64,000 bases of DNA from an uncultured Clostridia bacterium (GTDB lineage Bacteria; Bacillota; Clostridia; Christensenellales; UBA3700). Where the stretch lies: assembly GCA_947038565.1 (NCBI GenBank), contig CAMQWP010000001.1, forward strand, positions 192,381 to 256,380, in the 5' to 3' direction. The notes below the pieces were generated by a model. The model worked only from the letters and a program-made list of their open reading frames with translations. It was not told the DNA's origin and ran no database searches. The translations under genes were made by a program, and so were the position numbers. Positions 34,086 through 44,000 of this stretch are shown here, piece after piece (the stretch's first letter is position 1; each line of letters starts with the position of its first letter).

Positions 34086-35180
34086 TTATTTATTCGCTAT
34101 GGTTAATATTGCTTTTAATACTATTTCAATATCCTCATAGTTAGTATTGCTGACATTAGTTATAGTTACTGATACTAGATACTCTCCCACATTATTAAAA
34201 GAGTTCTCCGACCACTCAACTACAAATCCTTCAGGAAAATCATCAGAAACTAAATTTAAGCTATAAAAAGAGCCGTCATATATTACAGTTTTATCCTCAA
34301 AATAATAATTAGCCATTTCATACACACCTTTACTAACCGTTATGGTACTGGTTATCTGTGGTATTTTTTCATAATACTTATTATAATGCGTAAAATTGAC
34401 AATGACTTCGTATTCTCCGGCTTGATTATGTCGATTATTTTCAAAATCTACAGTTACACCTTCAGGCAAAACACCTATCAAGCTCGCACTATAAAAAACT
34501 GCTTCTCCTTCTACTACTTTATACTGACCTTCTATAGGTGGCACCTTGATTACGGACATATCAAACACTCCAAGACGAATAGTTAAAGTAGCTTTTCTAG
34601 GCATAATCTCGGTATAATTATTTTTATCATAAATAAAATTCGCCTGAACGATATGAGTGCCGACACCGCTTACGTTATTTCCAACATAGCTTATTTTTAC
34701 ATCAGCAGGAACTTTGCCACCAACTACTAAACTATGTTTCTCTCCATTTGCTACGATATCAGCATCTTCAAAAGTCAACACTTCACTATTATATCTCGAT
34801 TTTTCTATTCTCCATTTTATAACGATATCTTTATTTGAACCCTCAGCCCAAGAATTTAGATTCTTATCATTTATATACGCTATTGCTGTATATTCACCAG
34901 CATTAGTAGCCCTACTATCGCCTGATATAGTATATTTATCTGTGCTAATAAGTCCGATAAAATGCTCTGTATTATCATACACAAACGACGTTTTATAGTC
35001 AGGTAAAACTATAGCAATAGACCCGATCTCTCCGTCGGAATTATCAGAATCATCAGCGTTACCCTCTATAATATTTCCGTTGTTTTTATCCATTACATAT
35101 ATCACCGTAGCCGCGGTTATTATGCTCATCAGCACTAATATTACTATAATAATCGGCAATATCGTTTTTCTTGCGTTCAT
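34086..35180 (-). CDS. membrane-anchored MBG-domain surface protein
   Basis: A 364-residue protein with an N-terminal signal-anchor helix (ILPIIIVILVLMSIITAATVIYVM), an acidic Asp/Ser linker, and four repeats of about 80-90 residues of the MBG (Ig-like beta-grasp) type, each running from a FxYDGSxHSL-like opening (VYDNTEHFIGL, IVANGEKHSLVV, IYDGSFYSLNL) to a NxGEY...INDK turn (NAGEYTAIAYI, GVGTHIVQANF, NQAGEYEVIVNF, NVGEYLVSVTI). The same repeat fills the giant surface protein. No sortase motif. Adhesion or cell-surface structure is the likely role. Confidence 0.85.
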   Translation of the reverse strand: MNARKTILPIIIVILVLMSIITAATVIYVMDKNNGNIIEGNADDSDNSDGEIGSIAIVLPDYKTSFVYDNTEHFIGLISTDKYTISGDSRATNAGEYTAIAYINDKNLNSWAEGSNKDIVIKWRIEKSRYNSEVLTFEDADIVANGEKHSLVVGGKVPADVKISYVGNNVSGVGTHIVQANFIYDKNNYTEIMPRKATLTIRLGVFDMSVIKVPPIEGQYKVVEGEAVFYSASLIGVLPEGVTVDFENNRHNQAGEYEVIVNFTHYNKYYEKIPQITSTITVSKGVYEMANYYFEDKTVIYDGSFYSLNLVSDDFPEGFVVEWSENSFNNVGEYLVSVTITNVSNTNYEDIEIVLKAILTIANK

Positions 35181-35413
35181 TTTTTTCTCCTGTTACTTGA
35201 GACTTTTGATTTTTTCTTTAATACATTATATACTCTTATAGCGTTATAAAAAAGCCGTGAATTTGTATTAATTCAAATCAATTCGCAAAAAATTTGATTT
35301 ATCTTTATGATTAACATTGTTTTTACCTATTATCACGATGTTTTTAGCCTATACTCTTCTTTAGTAATTTTATGGCTAAAATATTCGTATGATTTAGTAT
35401 AAAAACAAAAAAA

Positions 35414-35448
35414 CCTGTCTTTACCTTTGTTAGGTTTTAAAAGACAGG
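35414..35448 (-). terminator. terminator of the helicase operon
   Basis: CCTGTCTTT (35414-35422) pairs with AAAGACAGG (35440-35448); TTTTTTTGTTTTT follows on the minus strand. Confidence 0.85.
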
Positions 35449-35472
35449 CTTATTTTTTATAAATTTTTTTGA

Positions 35473-36735
35473 TTATTTTTTATTTATTATAAAATCGACT
35501 TGTACTGCAAGCCATTTTACGTAGTACTCAGGAGTTATAGAGTTCATCAATTCGACAGTCTCCATTGATGTTTTTTCGCCATCTATGTCTATAATTTTGA
35601 AAATTAGATTTCTGTAAATATCACTGAATACAGCCATTCCTTCTTCATCATTTGTCGAGAATTCCTCTACGATCGGCACTAGTATACCGCAAATATTTAC
35701 TTCAGCATACTTCACTACCACACCTGAATTATTCGACTTAAGTACTCCTATCATCAAACACTCTTCTTGTATCAAACGATATACTTCATCTGTCTTGTTT
35801 TTCGCGTCTGAACTGAAACAATCTAAGGCATCTTGATGTGCAATTATTCCTTTGTATTGAATATTGCTAGGGCAAAAAACCTTACACTTAGCGTTTGTCA
35901 AGAACTGGCTTGTTCCGTTTACATACTTAAATTTATCTAGTTTTATTTCTTTTTCATTGCACTCGTCCGCTATCATATTTCTTATGCTTTCATCGCATTC
36001 GTCGCCTAGTTGGATTTCTCCGTCTACTTCTACAATATCAAGGCTTGTTGGGATTTTTACTTTTTCAATCTGTACTACTTCAGCATCGAAAATTTTTGTT
36101 TTCGCATTACCGTCGTTGATCCATTTTTTCACACACTTATGTTCATTTATCTCGGCGTCGATTTGTGCGATTGTTAATTGTTCTTTTGCATTGTCTTTGC
36201 ACAAAACTATTTGCTTTTCGATCTCTCCGCACTCAGCTATTTCACTAGCAAGCCTGATAGTACCGTCTAAAGCGTTTTCCGTCAACGTTACTTTTCCGTA
36301 CTTCTCTTTACTTAAGAATTGCATTTCAGCTATTGCTTCTTCGCCACGACTAGTCAATCTAAGAGCACTCATCAATATGGTTTTCGCCGATATGTCAGCG
36401 ATAATTGCCTTTACTACTTCTATCATTTGACGATTGACACTTTTATCTTTTAGTGCGTTTCCGATCGGGATAGGCATGCATCTAGCATAATTTATCAGGT
36501 TGATACTTATTAGTTTTCGAAGTCGACTCTCAAACATAGAATGCAAGTCCTTAGAAAAACCTAGATCAATCAACACTGATTGCAATGTCGCACCTTTTAA
36601 CTGTAAATCTTTACTCTCTACTGCCTTCAGTAACACAAGAGCAAATACGTCTAACTCCCTCGGCGTCGCATAACTAAATGATACAGTGTATTGCTTGCAC
36701 TCAATCGCTAGCGGTAATGTTCCTAGTTTTCTCAT
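35473..36735 (-). CDS. helicase-operon partner protein, unknown
   Basis: A 420-residue soluble protein, no membrane helix. The N-terminal 130 residues look like a helical, winged-helix-like region (YATPRELDVFALVLLKAVES, LINYARCMPIPIGNALK, LRLTSRGEEAIAEM). The rest is mixed and charged, with a beta-rich C-terminal part (ECLMIGVLKSNNSGVVVKYAEVNICGILVPIVEEF). I recognise no family. It lies 3 bases after the helicase gene, whose last codons AAG GAG supply its ribosome site, so the two proteins are translated together and probably work together. Confidence 0.7.
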   Translation of the reverse strand: MRKLGTLPLAIECKQYTVSFSYATPRELDVFALVLLKAVESKDLQLKGATLQSVLIDLGFSKDLHSMFESRLRKLISINLINYARCMPIPIGNALKDKSVNRQMIEVVKAIIADISAKTILMSALRLTSRGEEAIAEMQFLSKEKYGKVTLTENALDGTIRLASEIAECGEIEKQIVLCKDNAKEQLTIAQIDAEINEHKCVKKWINDGNAKTKIFDAEVVQIEKVKIPTSLDIVEVDGEIQLGDECDESIRNMIADECNEKEIKLDKFKYVNGTSQFLTNAKCKVFCPSNIQYKGIIAHQDALDCFSSDAKNKTDEVYRLIQEECLMIGVLKSNNSGVVVKYAEVNICGILVPIVEEFSTNDEEGMAVFSDIYRNLIFKIIDIDGEKTSMETVELMNSITPEYYVKWLAVQVDFIINKK

Positions 36736-36738
36736 TTA

Positions 36739-39700
36739 TTACTCCTTGTTTATACCTAGCATCTCACTAGCACTCATGTACTTTGCACTACAGTTATCGT
36801 ATATTTCTTTATACGCGTATTTCATCTTTACTTCTTCACTTCCGATATCTGGTACGTTTATCTCTATATCCTTATAGAAATCAGGATTTCCAATCATGAT
36901 AAGCATGTTCCTCGCCCTTGATATAGCTACATTTATTCGGTTGTACTTAGTCACAAACTCTCCATAGCCGTTGCTTTTGAACTTTTTATTATAGCTCCTA
37001 ACAAGATTTAAGATAACAATATCTTTCTCCTTGCCTTGGAAGTTATCAACGGTGGCTATATCTCCTCTTACATTAAAGTTGATATACTTAGCTTTAAACT
37101 TATCCGCTCTAAGTGCATTTTGAATATTCCTAATCTGCTCACCGTACATTGTAATGACTGCAAGAGAGGGTTTATGTCCAGCTCCATCGCCCGACGCTTT
37201 GTCATAATCGGCCCTGTTGTTCTTATACAATTCACCGTATTGCGCATCTATTTTCTTGATTAACTTCACAGTCATTCTCACCTCTAATTTATTTACTTTA
37301 GAAGTCTCTTTTACGCTTCCTTGCTCCTCAAAAGCTGGAGTTCCGTCCGCGTATTCTTTGCTCGACATCCAGTACGTCATGTCTTGCTTGTTTATTATAT
37401 TATAGTTTCCACTGTCAGCCTTTACTTCTAGATAATGTTGCTTTTTATTATTTTGACTTTCTCCTCCGCCTAGCTTTAGCGGATCGTTATAAAATACATT
37501 TACGCACTCCATTATCTGCGAATTAAATCTATACTGCTCAGATAGCATTGCTTTATTATTCTTCAGCTTATTATAAATCTCTTCAAACAAACTAGTTTCT
37601 ACCATTTTTTTAAAGTCAAATAGCGTCTTGTCTTTCATGATCGCTTGCTTCTCAGCAATAGACATATCATCAAATATATTATCCCGATACTTGAATACTG
37701 GAGGCAATTGACGCTGATCGCCAACAAGCACTACGCTTTTTCCATACAGCATAGGTATAATTATCTCCATAGGCGTTGCCTTAGATACTTCATCAATAAT
37801 CACCACATCAAAGTCCTGATCGGCCAAATACATGCTACCTAGACCGAGCTCTTTAAGATACGCATTATGCTCTTCTCTGTAGCTAGAACTTGCCGTGCAA
37901 GTAAAGCCATACACATTTGCATTATGGACAAAAAGCGGTCTTGTGAATAATTCTTTTTGCCAGTCAGATATCTTGAGTTTATTCTCACCCTCGACCTTCA
38001 TGCCGTCTATAAGACTTACTACACTATTATATACTGCCTCACATCTTTTAAACTCTTCTTCTATTTGTATATATTTGCTTTTTTCACTTGTGATAAATTC
38101 ATTTATTTTATCCAACTTTTCTTCGTCATTTTTTGGCAAACAATTATCATGCAACTCTTCTTGATAGAATGATACAAAGTAATTTTCTATCTTTTCATTC
38201 TCATCTTTTATCTTGCTAAAGATTTCATCCTTTTCTATCTCTGCTCTTTCTATTGCACGCTCATTCGCTTGTATTTTTTTCACGATTTTAAGTAGCTTTG
38301 CACTGTTTTCATAATAGTTGCTTTTTAGATTTTCTATATGACTTTCTGTTATGCACTCGCTACATACCTTCTTATAACCATTAGAAACTGCTATTACCAT
38401 AGCTAATTCATCGGTTATATTGTCCGCAAAAAACAGCTCAATATCGTCATTTAACTCTATACTGCCGTCAATGCTAACAATTTCTTTTTCTATGATTGTT
38501 TTTCTTTCTTCTCCGCAATGCATTGCGACAAAATAATTGATATCCGATAGCACTACACCATCACAACAAAGGCTTTTAGTATCACAAATCCCTGTCATCA
38601 TTTCCATTAAAGCCGACGCAAGTTCAGCATTATTTATATCGCAACTTATTTTACACGGCTCAAATCCAGCCTCCACATAAGTTGTCGCAAGAAGGATTTC
38701 TTTTTCCATATTACTCATCTCACTTTTCACGTGAAACATTTTATCATGATACTTCGTAATTCCTCTAGACAGCCTTGAAATGACTTTCGCTAAATCAAGC
38801 ACCTTTTCTCTCCTGCTCGATATCTGCTCAATAAGATCTTTGCTCTCCATGTATGCATTTTCTTTTGCTGATATATTCCTACTGAAACTCTCGACTTTTT
38901 CTATCTTGTCTCCAAACATTTTATGCGTATTTAAGTAGAAATTTTCTAGTAGTTGATCAGGCAAATACTCTGAGTTTCCACGTCTTTTATCACTTACCAT
39001 TCGGATAGGCAATACATTCGGCTCTTTTGGCAATCTCTCTAGTACGTTATCTATCGCAATATGCGTTTGAGAAGAAACTGCCACTTTTTTACCCATCTTG
39101 TTATATTGATATACAAGCTCGGTTATTGTCTGTGTCTTTCCCGTTCCTGGAGGGCCTTGTATAAGGAAAATACTATCACTATTAAGGCACTTTACTACTG
39201 CATTTTTTTGACTATCGTTTAGGTTCTTCTGTTGGTACTCTATCTCTTTTTCAGAAATGCACTTTATGCTACTTTCAAATTTGTCTGGCTCGACTATCAA
39301 CCCTGCTACTATCGGCGATTTAACATTGCCGTCATAAAGATCTTGTATCGCCTTCTCTGCTCTTTTGCATAATGCCACTTCACCAGTTACTGCATTGCCT
39401 AGATATAGAGGTGATTTTCCTAGCTTTTTCTTGCTATTTACATATCCACGTATATCATAACTGTCCCCATTCATTGCTTCTGGCACGAAGTAGTATGCAG
39501 TAAATATATCACTTTCTTTAATTGACTCTTTTTTCACTCCAGTCGTTTCACTTTTGCTATTTAGCTTTTCGCCTTTTGCACTATTAGTAGTGATATCTTT
39601 TCTTATTACTTTTTTACTAAATTCGCTACAAATATAATCACCTAGGACTATTGCCGAAGGCTCTTTATCTAAAGTAGGGTCTTTCTTTAGATCATTTAAT

Positions 39701-40560
39701 AATTCGATATCAAATTTATCCATTACGCTGGCTTCTTTTCTAAAAAAGCGTTCAGCGACTTTATTTCTTTTTAATCTTGCTGTTTCAGTAAAATTCTTTG
39801 CACTAATATTCACTGACATGATTACATACTTGCTTGAGCCCTCTACTGACGGACAAGCGTTAGACACATACAATTGCGACGTTGTACGTGCTATTATATA
39901 CCCTTCATATTCAGTATTGTTTCTCTCGTTATTCTTAACTTCTACCGTTTCGTGAAATTGTAAGTTTTCTATTTTTTTATAGTCAATGCTTGCCATTGTA
40001 ATAGCTCGTTGAAACTCGACAAAAGCACTCCACTTCCCTACGAACTCTGATAGTTTTTCAGTAGAACATAACATCGGCACAGCGATAAACTCGTCTATAT
40101 TTATTGCATTTGACTCTTTTGAAGAAAAGTCTTTGTCTCTTGTCTTGCAATCTATCGCAACGGTCATTGCATGCTCATAACTTTTACAGTCGCTATTGCT
40201 AGTAAGATATATATCAACTACTTCTATATAACTTCTCTCTATATTATATTTATCAGTCTTGACTACAACATTTCCTTTGATAGATATAGTATTTCCGCCT
40301 AGCTTGCTTGCCTCGTGCAAATTAACCATACTTCTGAAGAAGTAGTTTCGTAGCCTCCCTAGTCCTCTATCCGTGCCCGTAACTTCTCTGTTAAAATTCG
40401 GCGTAGACACTGCCCAGCGTCTACAACTACTTATCATCTCGAAAAATTCGCTGTACGATATATTGTACTTCGTCATCATGTTTTCTATTTTGTCTTTCAG
40501 CTTGTCCACATTTTTTAATGCACCAAAACTGTTATTGAAATCAAATCTTAATACTTTCAT
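36739..40560 (-). CDS. large SF1 (UPF1/DNA2-like) helicase
   Basis: A 1273-residue ATPase, read from the ATG at 40558-40560 (TAGGAG upstream). Residues 1-440 are an unknown domain. Walker A is IQGPPGTGKTQT at about 467-475, motif Ia AVSSQTHIAIDNVL, Walker B VVIIDEVSK near 920, motif III VLVGDQRQLPP, and motif VI YNRINVAISRARN near 1213: the UPF1-like SF1B set. Between the two motor halves lies a long, charged insertion of about 350 residues with coiled-coil character. No nuclease motif is seen. It is first in an operon with a protein of unknown function, controlled by a strong promoter and a leader terminator. A defence or repair role is possible, not shown. Confidence 0.9.
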   Translation of the reverse strand: MKVLRFDFNNSFGALKNVDKLKDKIENMMTKYNISYSEFFEMISSCRRWAVSTPNFNREVTGTDRGLGRLRNYFFRSMVNLHEASKLGGNTISIKGNVVVKTDKYNIERSYIEVVDIYLTSNSDCKSYEHAMTVAIDCKTRDKDFSSKESNAINIDEFIAVPMLCSTEKLSEFVGKWSAFVEFQRAITMASIDYKKIENLQFHETVEVKNNERNNTEYEGYIIARTTSQLYVSNACPSVEGSSKYVIMSVNISAKNFTETARLKRNKVAERFFRKEASVMDKFDIELLNDLKKDPTLDKEPSAIVLGDYICSEFSKKVIRKDITTNSAKGEKLNSKSETTGVKKESIKESDIFTAYYFVPEAMNGDSYDIRGYVNSKKKLGKSPLYLGNAVTGEVALCKRAEKAIQDLYDGNVKSPIVAGLIVEPDKFESSIKCISEKEIEYQQKNLNDSQKNAVVKCLNSDSIFLIQGPPGTGKTQTITELVYQYNKMGKKVAVSSQTHIAIDNVLERLPKEPNVLPIRMVSDKRRGNSEYLPDQLLENFYLNTHKMFGDKIEKVESFSRNISAKENAYMESKDLIEQISSRREKVLDLAKVISRLSRGITKYHDKMFHVKSEMSNMEKEILLATTYVEAGFEPCKISCDINNAELASALMEMMTGICDTKSLCCDGVVLSDINYFVAMHCGEERKTIIEKEIVSIDGSIELNDDIELFFADNITDELAMVIAVSNGYKKVCSECITESHIENLKSNYYENSAKLLKIVKKIQANERAIERAEIEKDEIFSKIKDENEKIENYFVSFYQEELHDNCLPKNDEEKLDKINEFITSEKSKYIQIEEEFKRCEAVYNSVVSLIDGMKVEGENKLKISDWQKELFTRPLFVHNANVYGFTCTASSSYREEHNAYLKELGLGSMYLADQDFDVVIIDEVSKATPMEIIIPMLYGKSVVLVGDQRQLPPVFKYRDNIFDDMSIAEKQAIMKDKTLFDFKKMVETSLFEEIYNKLKNNKAMLSEQYRFNSQIMECVNVFYNDPLKLGGGESQNNKKQHYLEVKADSGNYNIINKQDMTYWMSSKEYADGTPAFEEQGSVKETSKVNKLEVRMTVKLIKKIDAQYGELYKNNRADYDKASGDGAGHKPSLAVITMYGEQIRNIQNALRADKFKAKYINFNVRGDIATVDNFQGKEKDIVILNLVRSYNKKFKSNGYGEFVTKYNRINVAISRARNMLIMIGNPDFYKDIEINVPDIGSEEVKMKYAYKEIYDNCSAKYMSASEMLGINKE
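38723..38738 (+). promoter_or_regulatory. parS-like site inside the helicase gene
   Basis: CTTTTCACGTGAAACA matches the parS consensus TGTTTCACGTGAAACA at 14 of 16 bases, with the inner fourteen perfect. It lies 23 kb from the predicted origin, a normal distance for a ParB site. Confidence 0.6.
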
Positions 40561-40635
40561 TTTGCTCCTAATCTTTAAAATAATTGCGATTAAGTGTATA
40601 CGCAACTATGCTGGCGACACTTCACTATACAAAAT

Positions 40636-40663
40636 AAAAAAGTTGACCTATCTCTAAGTCAAC
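40636..40663 (-). terminator. leader terminator of the helicase operon
   Basis: GTTGAC (40642-40647) pairs with GTCAAC (40658-40663), extended by two inner pairs, and six T follow on the minus strand. It lies downstream of the promoter at 40754-40782 and 76 bases before the start codon. Confidence 0.65.
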
Positions 40664-40753
40664 CCGATTTATTGCTAAAACCATGCTATATTAAGCCCGT
40701 TTTATTATTCTTTTGCAATTTCGGATATAGTAAATGTAGTTAGTTTATACCTC

Positions 40754-40782
40754 ATTATACTATATTCTACATAGATTGTCAA
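40754..40782 (-). promoter_or_regulatory. consensus promoter of the helicase operon
   Basis: On the minus strand TTGACA at 40777-40782, 17 bases, TATAAT at 40754-40759. Confidence 0.85.
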
Positions 40783-40950
40783 CGCATTGCATGCCTTATA
40801 AAACAGGGCACGTATCCATGATTACAATAAATAAATTAGAAGACCGCCGAAAATAGTCGCATATTTAGTTGCCTTACTGTTATTTTATTCGTTAGATTTA
40901 TTATATCATAGTATTATCTCAAACGCAATACGCATATGATAGGCATAAAA

Positions 40951-40982
40951 AATAACAGCACAAATCACTTTATGCTGTTATT
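40951..40982 (-). terminator. terminator of the giant surface-protein gene
   Basis: AATAACAGCA (40951-40960) pairs with TGCTGTTATT (40973-40982); TTTTTT follows on the minus strand. Confidence 0.8.
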
Positions 40983-41048
40983 AAATATTGACTTGTATTG
41001 TATCATGAACTATCTCATAGACATTTCAAAACGTTACCTGCAAACTAA

Positions 41049-44000
41049 TTAGTCTTCTTTTTTATCAAGTCTTCTCTGTCTAGCTTTCTCGCGCTGAATG
41101 TTTTTCTGCTTTTCTCTCTCGTCCAAAATACGGTTAAAGTTTATATCAACAAGATCAACAGAAGTTTTAAGAGCCTCGTCATCAGTGATATTTAATTTTA
41201 TAGGTTTTTGTTTGATTTTTGCATCTGACGCATTTTGATACATCATCAAATCATCATTAGGTAAGATCATTTCAGCCACGATGATATCGTTTTTGATATG
41301 AATTTTGATTAATTGTTCTCTACCTATCTTGATAAGATCATATCTATTAGAATCAGTAATAGTAGCACCATCTTTATCCAAAGAGTATTCTTTCAATATA
41401 TCGTATCTTTCTCTTTGTCTTTTTGACAGCATTTTGTATTTTTCTACTTTGTTGAAGTCGTCTTCTTTAGAAACGATAATTTTTGCGACTTCATTTTCTT
41501 TAAGATCAGTGAATAACGACTCATCGATATCTATTTTGCTGACTAACCCATCATGGTTAGCAGGCATAGGCAATTCGTTATTATTCTTATAAGGCAACTG
41601 CTCAGACTGAGAGCTAATTAATTGAGGAAGTGACTGCAACATTGTCTGCATGTTGTTGCTCATCATCTCGTACATATAACTCATAATATCTTGCATGTCG
41701 TCCTTCACCATACCACCGCCATTAGAAACAGCGATACTATTAGACTCATCATAATGCCACTTAGCATAAAGAATAGTATGATCGATAACAGGAGCATTGA
41801 ACGCGAATGGTTTTTCACAATTCATATCAGTACACCAGCTAACAAAAGTATAGCCCTTTCTTTCAGTAACAGTTTCTATTTCTAGTTTCTTATTACAATC
41901 AATAACTACATTTTCTAAAGGCGTTCCGCTCATAGTATTGAACTTAACAATACACTTGCTAGGACCCCACTTAGCGAAAAGCATCATATTATCTTTAATA
42001 GTAGCAGTTTTAACGAACTTATTAACAAGCTCTTCTTCGGTAAACCAGCCTATGAATTTAAACCCATCTTTAGTAGAATAGTAATCTTCCGTATGTTTAG
42101 CACCTACAAGGATTTTAACAGTCCTAACCTCGGTACCGCCATTAGCGTCATATATAATAGTCCACTTTTCAGGTCTCCATTGTGCATAAAGTTTAACAGT
42201 TTCATTTTTAACATTAGTAAGAGCGCTAACCTGTTGTCTATTTGCTAGCAGTGCACCGACACCAGCAGGGTCAGTTGTCCAGCCTGCGAAGCTATAATCT
42301 TTCTTTTTGAACTTATTATTAGTAAGTGCAAACTTCTTATTCATAGCGACTTTCTGGTTATGCATTCTACCCTTTTCTTCGCCAAGCGTTTCGAATGAAA
42401 CGACATATTTCTTTCTAAGGACTGAATAAACTACGATAATCATAAGAAGTAACGCAATAATGCAAAGCACGTAAACATACCAGTAATTTAAAGACCATTC
42501 TGAAATCGCCTCAAAAGGAGTAAGAGCACGAGCAACTACAAGACCGTAGATACTAAAGTGATTAGTAGTAAAAGTAACAAATCCGTCAGCAATCAAGTCA
42601 GGGTTTATAATTTGAATAGTAGATCTATCGTCATTTACATACGCGATAACAAGATTTTTCGCCTGAGGTAAAAGTTCATCAGGAATTCTGATTCTTACCT
42701 TTACATCTCTAGCTACAGACTTGCCATCCTCTAGCACGTCGATATCATACAAGTATTTAACGTTATATCTAGCATGTAGCATACCGTTATTTGCAAAAGA
42801 AACGTCATTAACTACAGTAGAAGATATAATTGTATCGCTTAAGAAACCTTTGTTCTCGTCTGAAACATCTATATTCTCATCAATACCCGTAGTAAGTTTC
42901 AATCTTTTAATAGTATATGTTTTTTCATATCCTAGGATATTGATAGTATACTCACCAGCGAATTTAGACTCGCCATTGATAACTCCCGTGCCACTAATAG
43001 AGTGTGGAAGGATATCCCCTTTATAAGAAGGAATTGGTTGTTGGTGATAATCAGTCTCGATAAAGAAGTCGTTTAGCGGTCTTGCGATATCGTAAGTGTA
43101 GTTAATATCTGGAATAGCGATAATATTAAATTTCCAATTATTATTACCCGCATCTCCTGTCATAACCATATAGTTAGTATCAGCTAATACATCTACAAAC
43201 GCGCTTGCAATGCTAGAAGTATTATCGATAAGCACCTTGCTTACCTTAACAGTCTCGCCTTTGATATCAATGTACGTAGCAGAAGGCATTACTTTACCCT
43301 CAAGCAATACATACTTAGTATCCCAAGTAAGTCTAACGCCCGCCTGCAAGATTGTATAATCTAGCATGTACTCGCCGTACTCATTTTCAGTTTTGATAAT
43401 GAACTTATATTTAGCTTTTCCGGCATTGATATTATTAGCCTCGCCGATATTTTCAAAATCCAAATTATAAGAGTATTTGCCGATATTCAATTGCTCAATC
43501 TCAAAAGACTGCACGTCACCGTCGTAAACGATTTCACTAGCATTTTTGATAGTGATACTTTCTCTTGAAACGATATTATTCATTTCAATCTCGCCAAGAA
43601 TTCTTCTATTCACTACATAAACCGCTTCCACCTTAGCGAAGTGGTAGTTCGTATATCTCTCGACTAAAGCAAGTACAGCATAAGTATTAACGTCATAGAA
43701 GCCTTCTGCGTTCATATCACCAAGGATATTAGTAGCAAGGACTTTTTCATTACCTAATACATCGCCCATTGCAGGGTTAAAATACGCCTTAGGAGGACTA
43801 TTTGTACCATAAGTAGACTCTAGGTTCTCCCAAACTACTTCCGTTTTATAAGGAGTTATAGCAAAAGATTTATTAATAGTACCGATATAGTTCTTGACAT
43901 GTATCTGAACAGTCGCAGTACCGACATTAATATTATTGTTATAGCTAATAAACTCAACTACTGGAGTAATGATCGCACCGCCTACACTAAAAGTAAGCTC

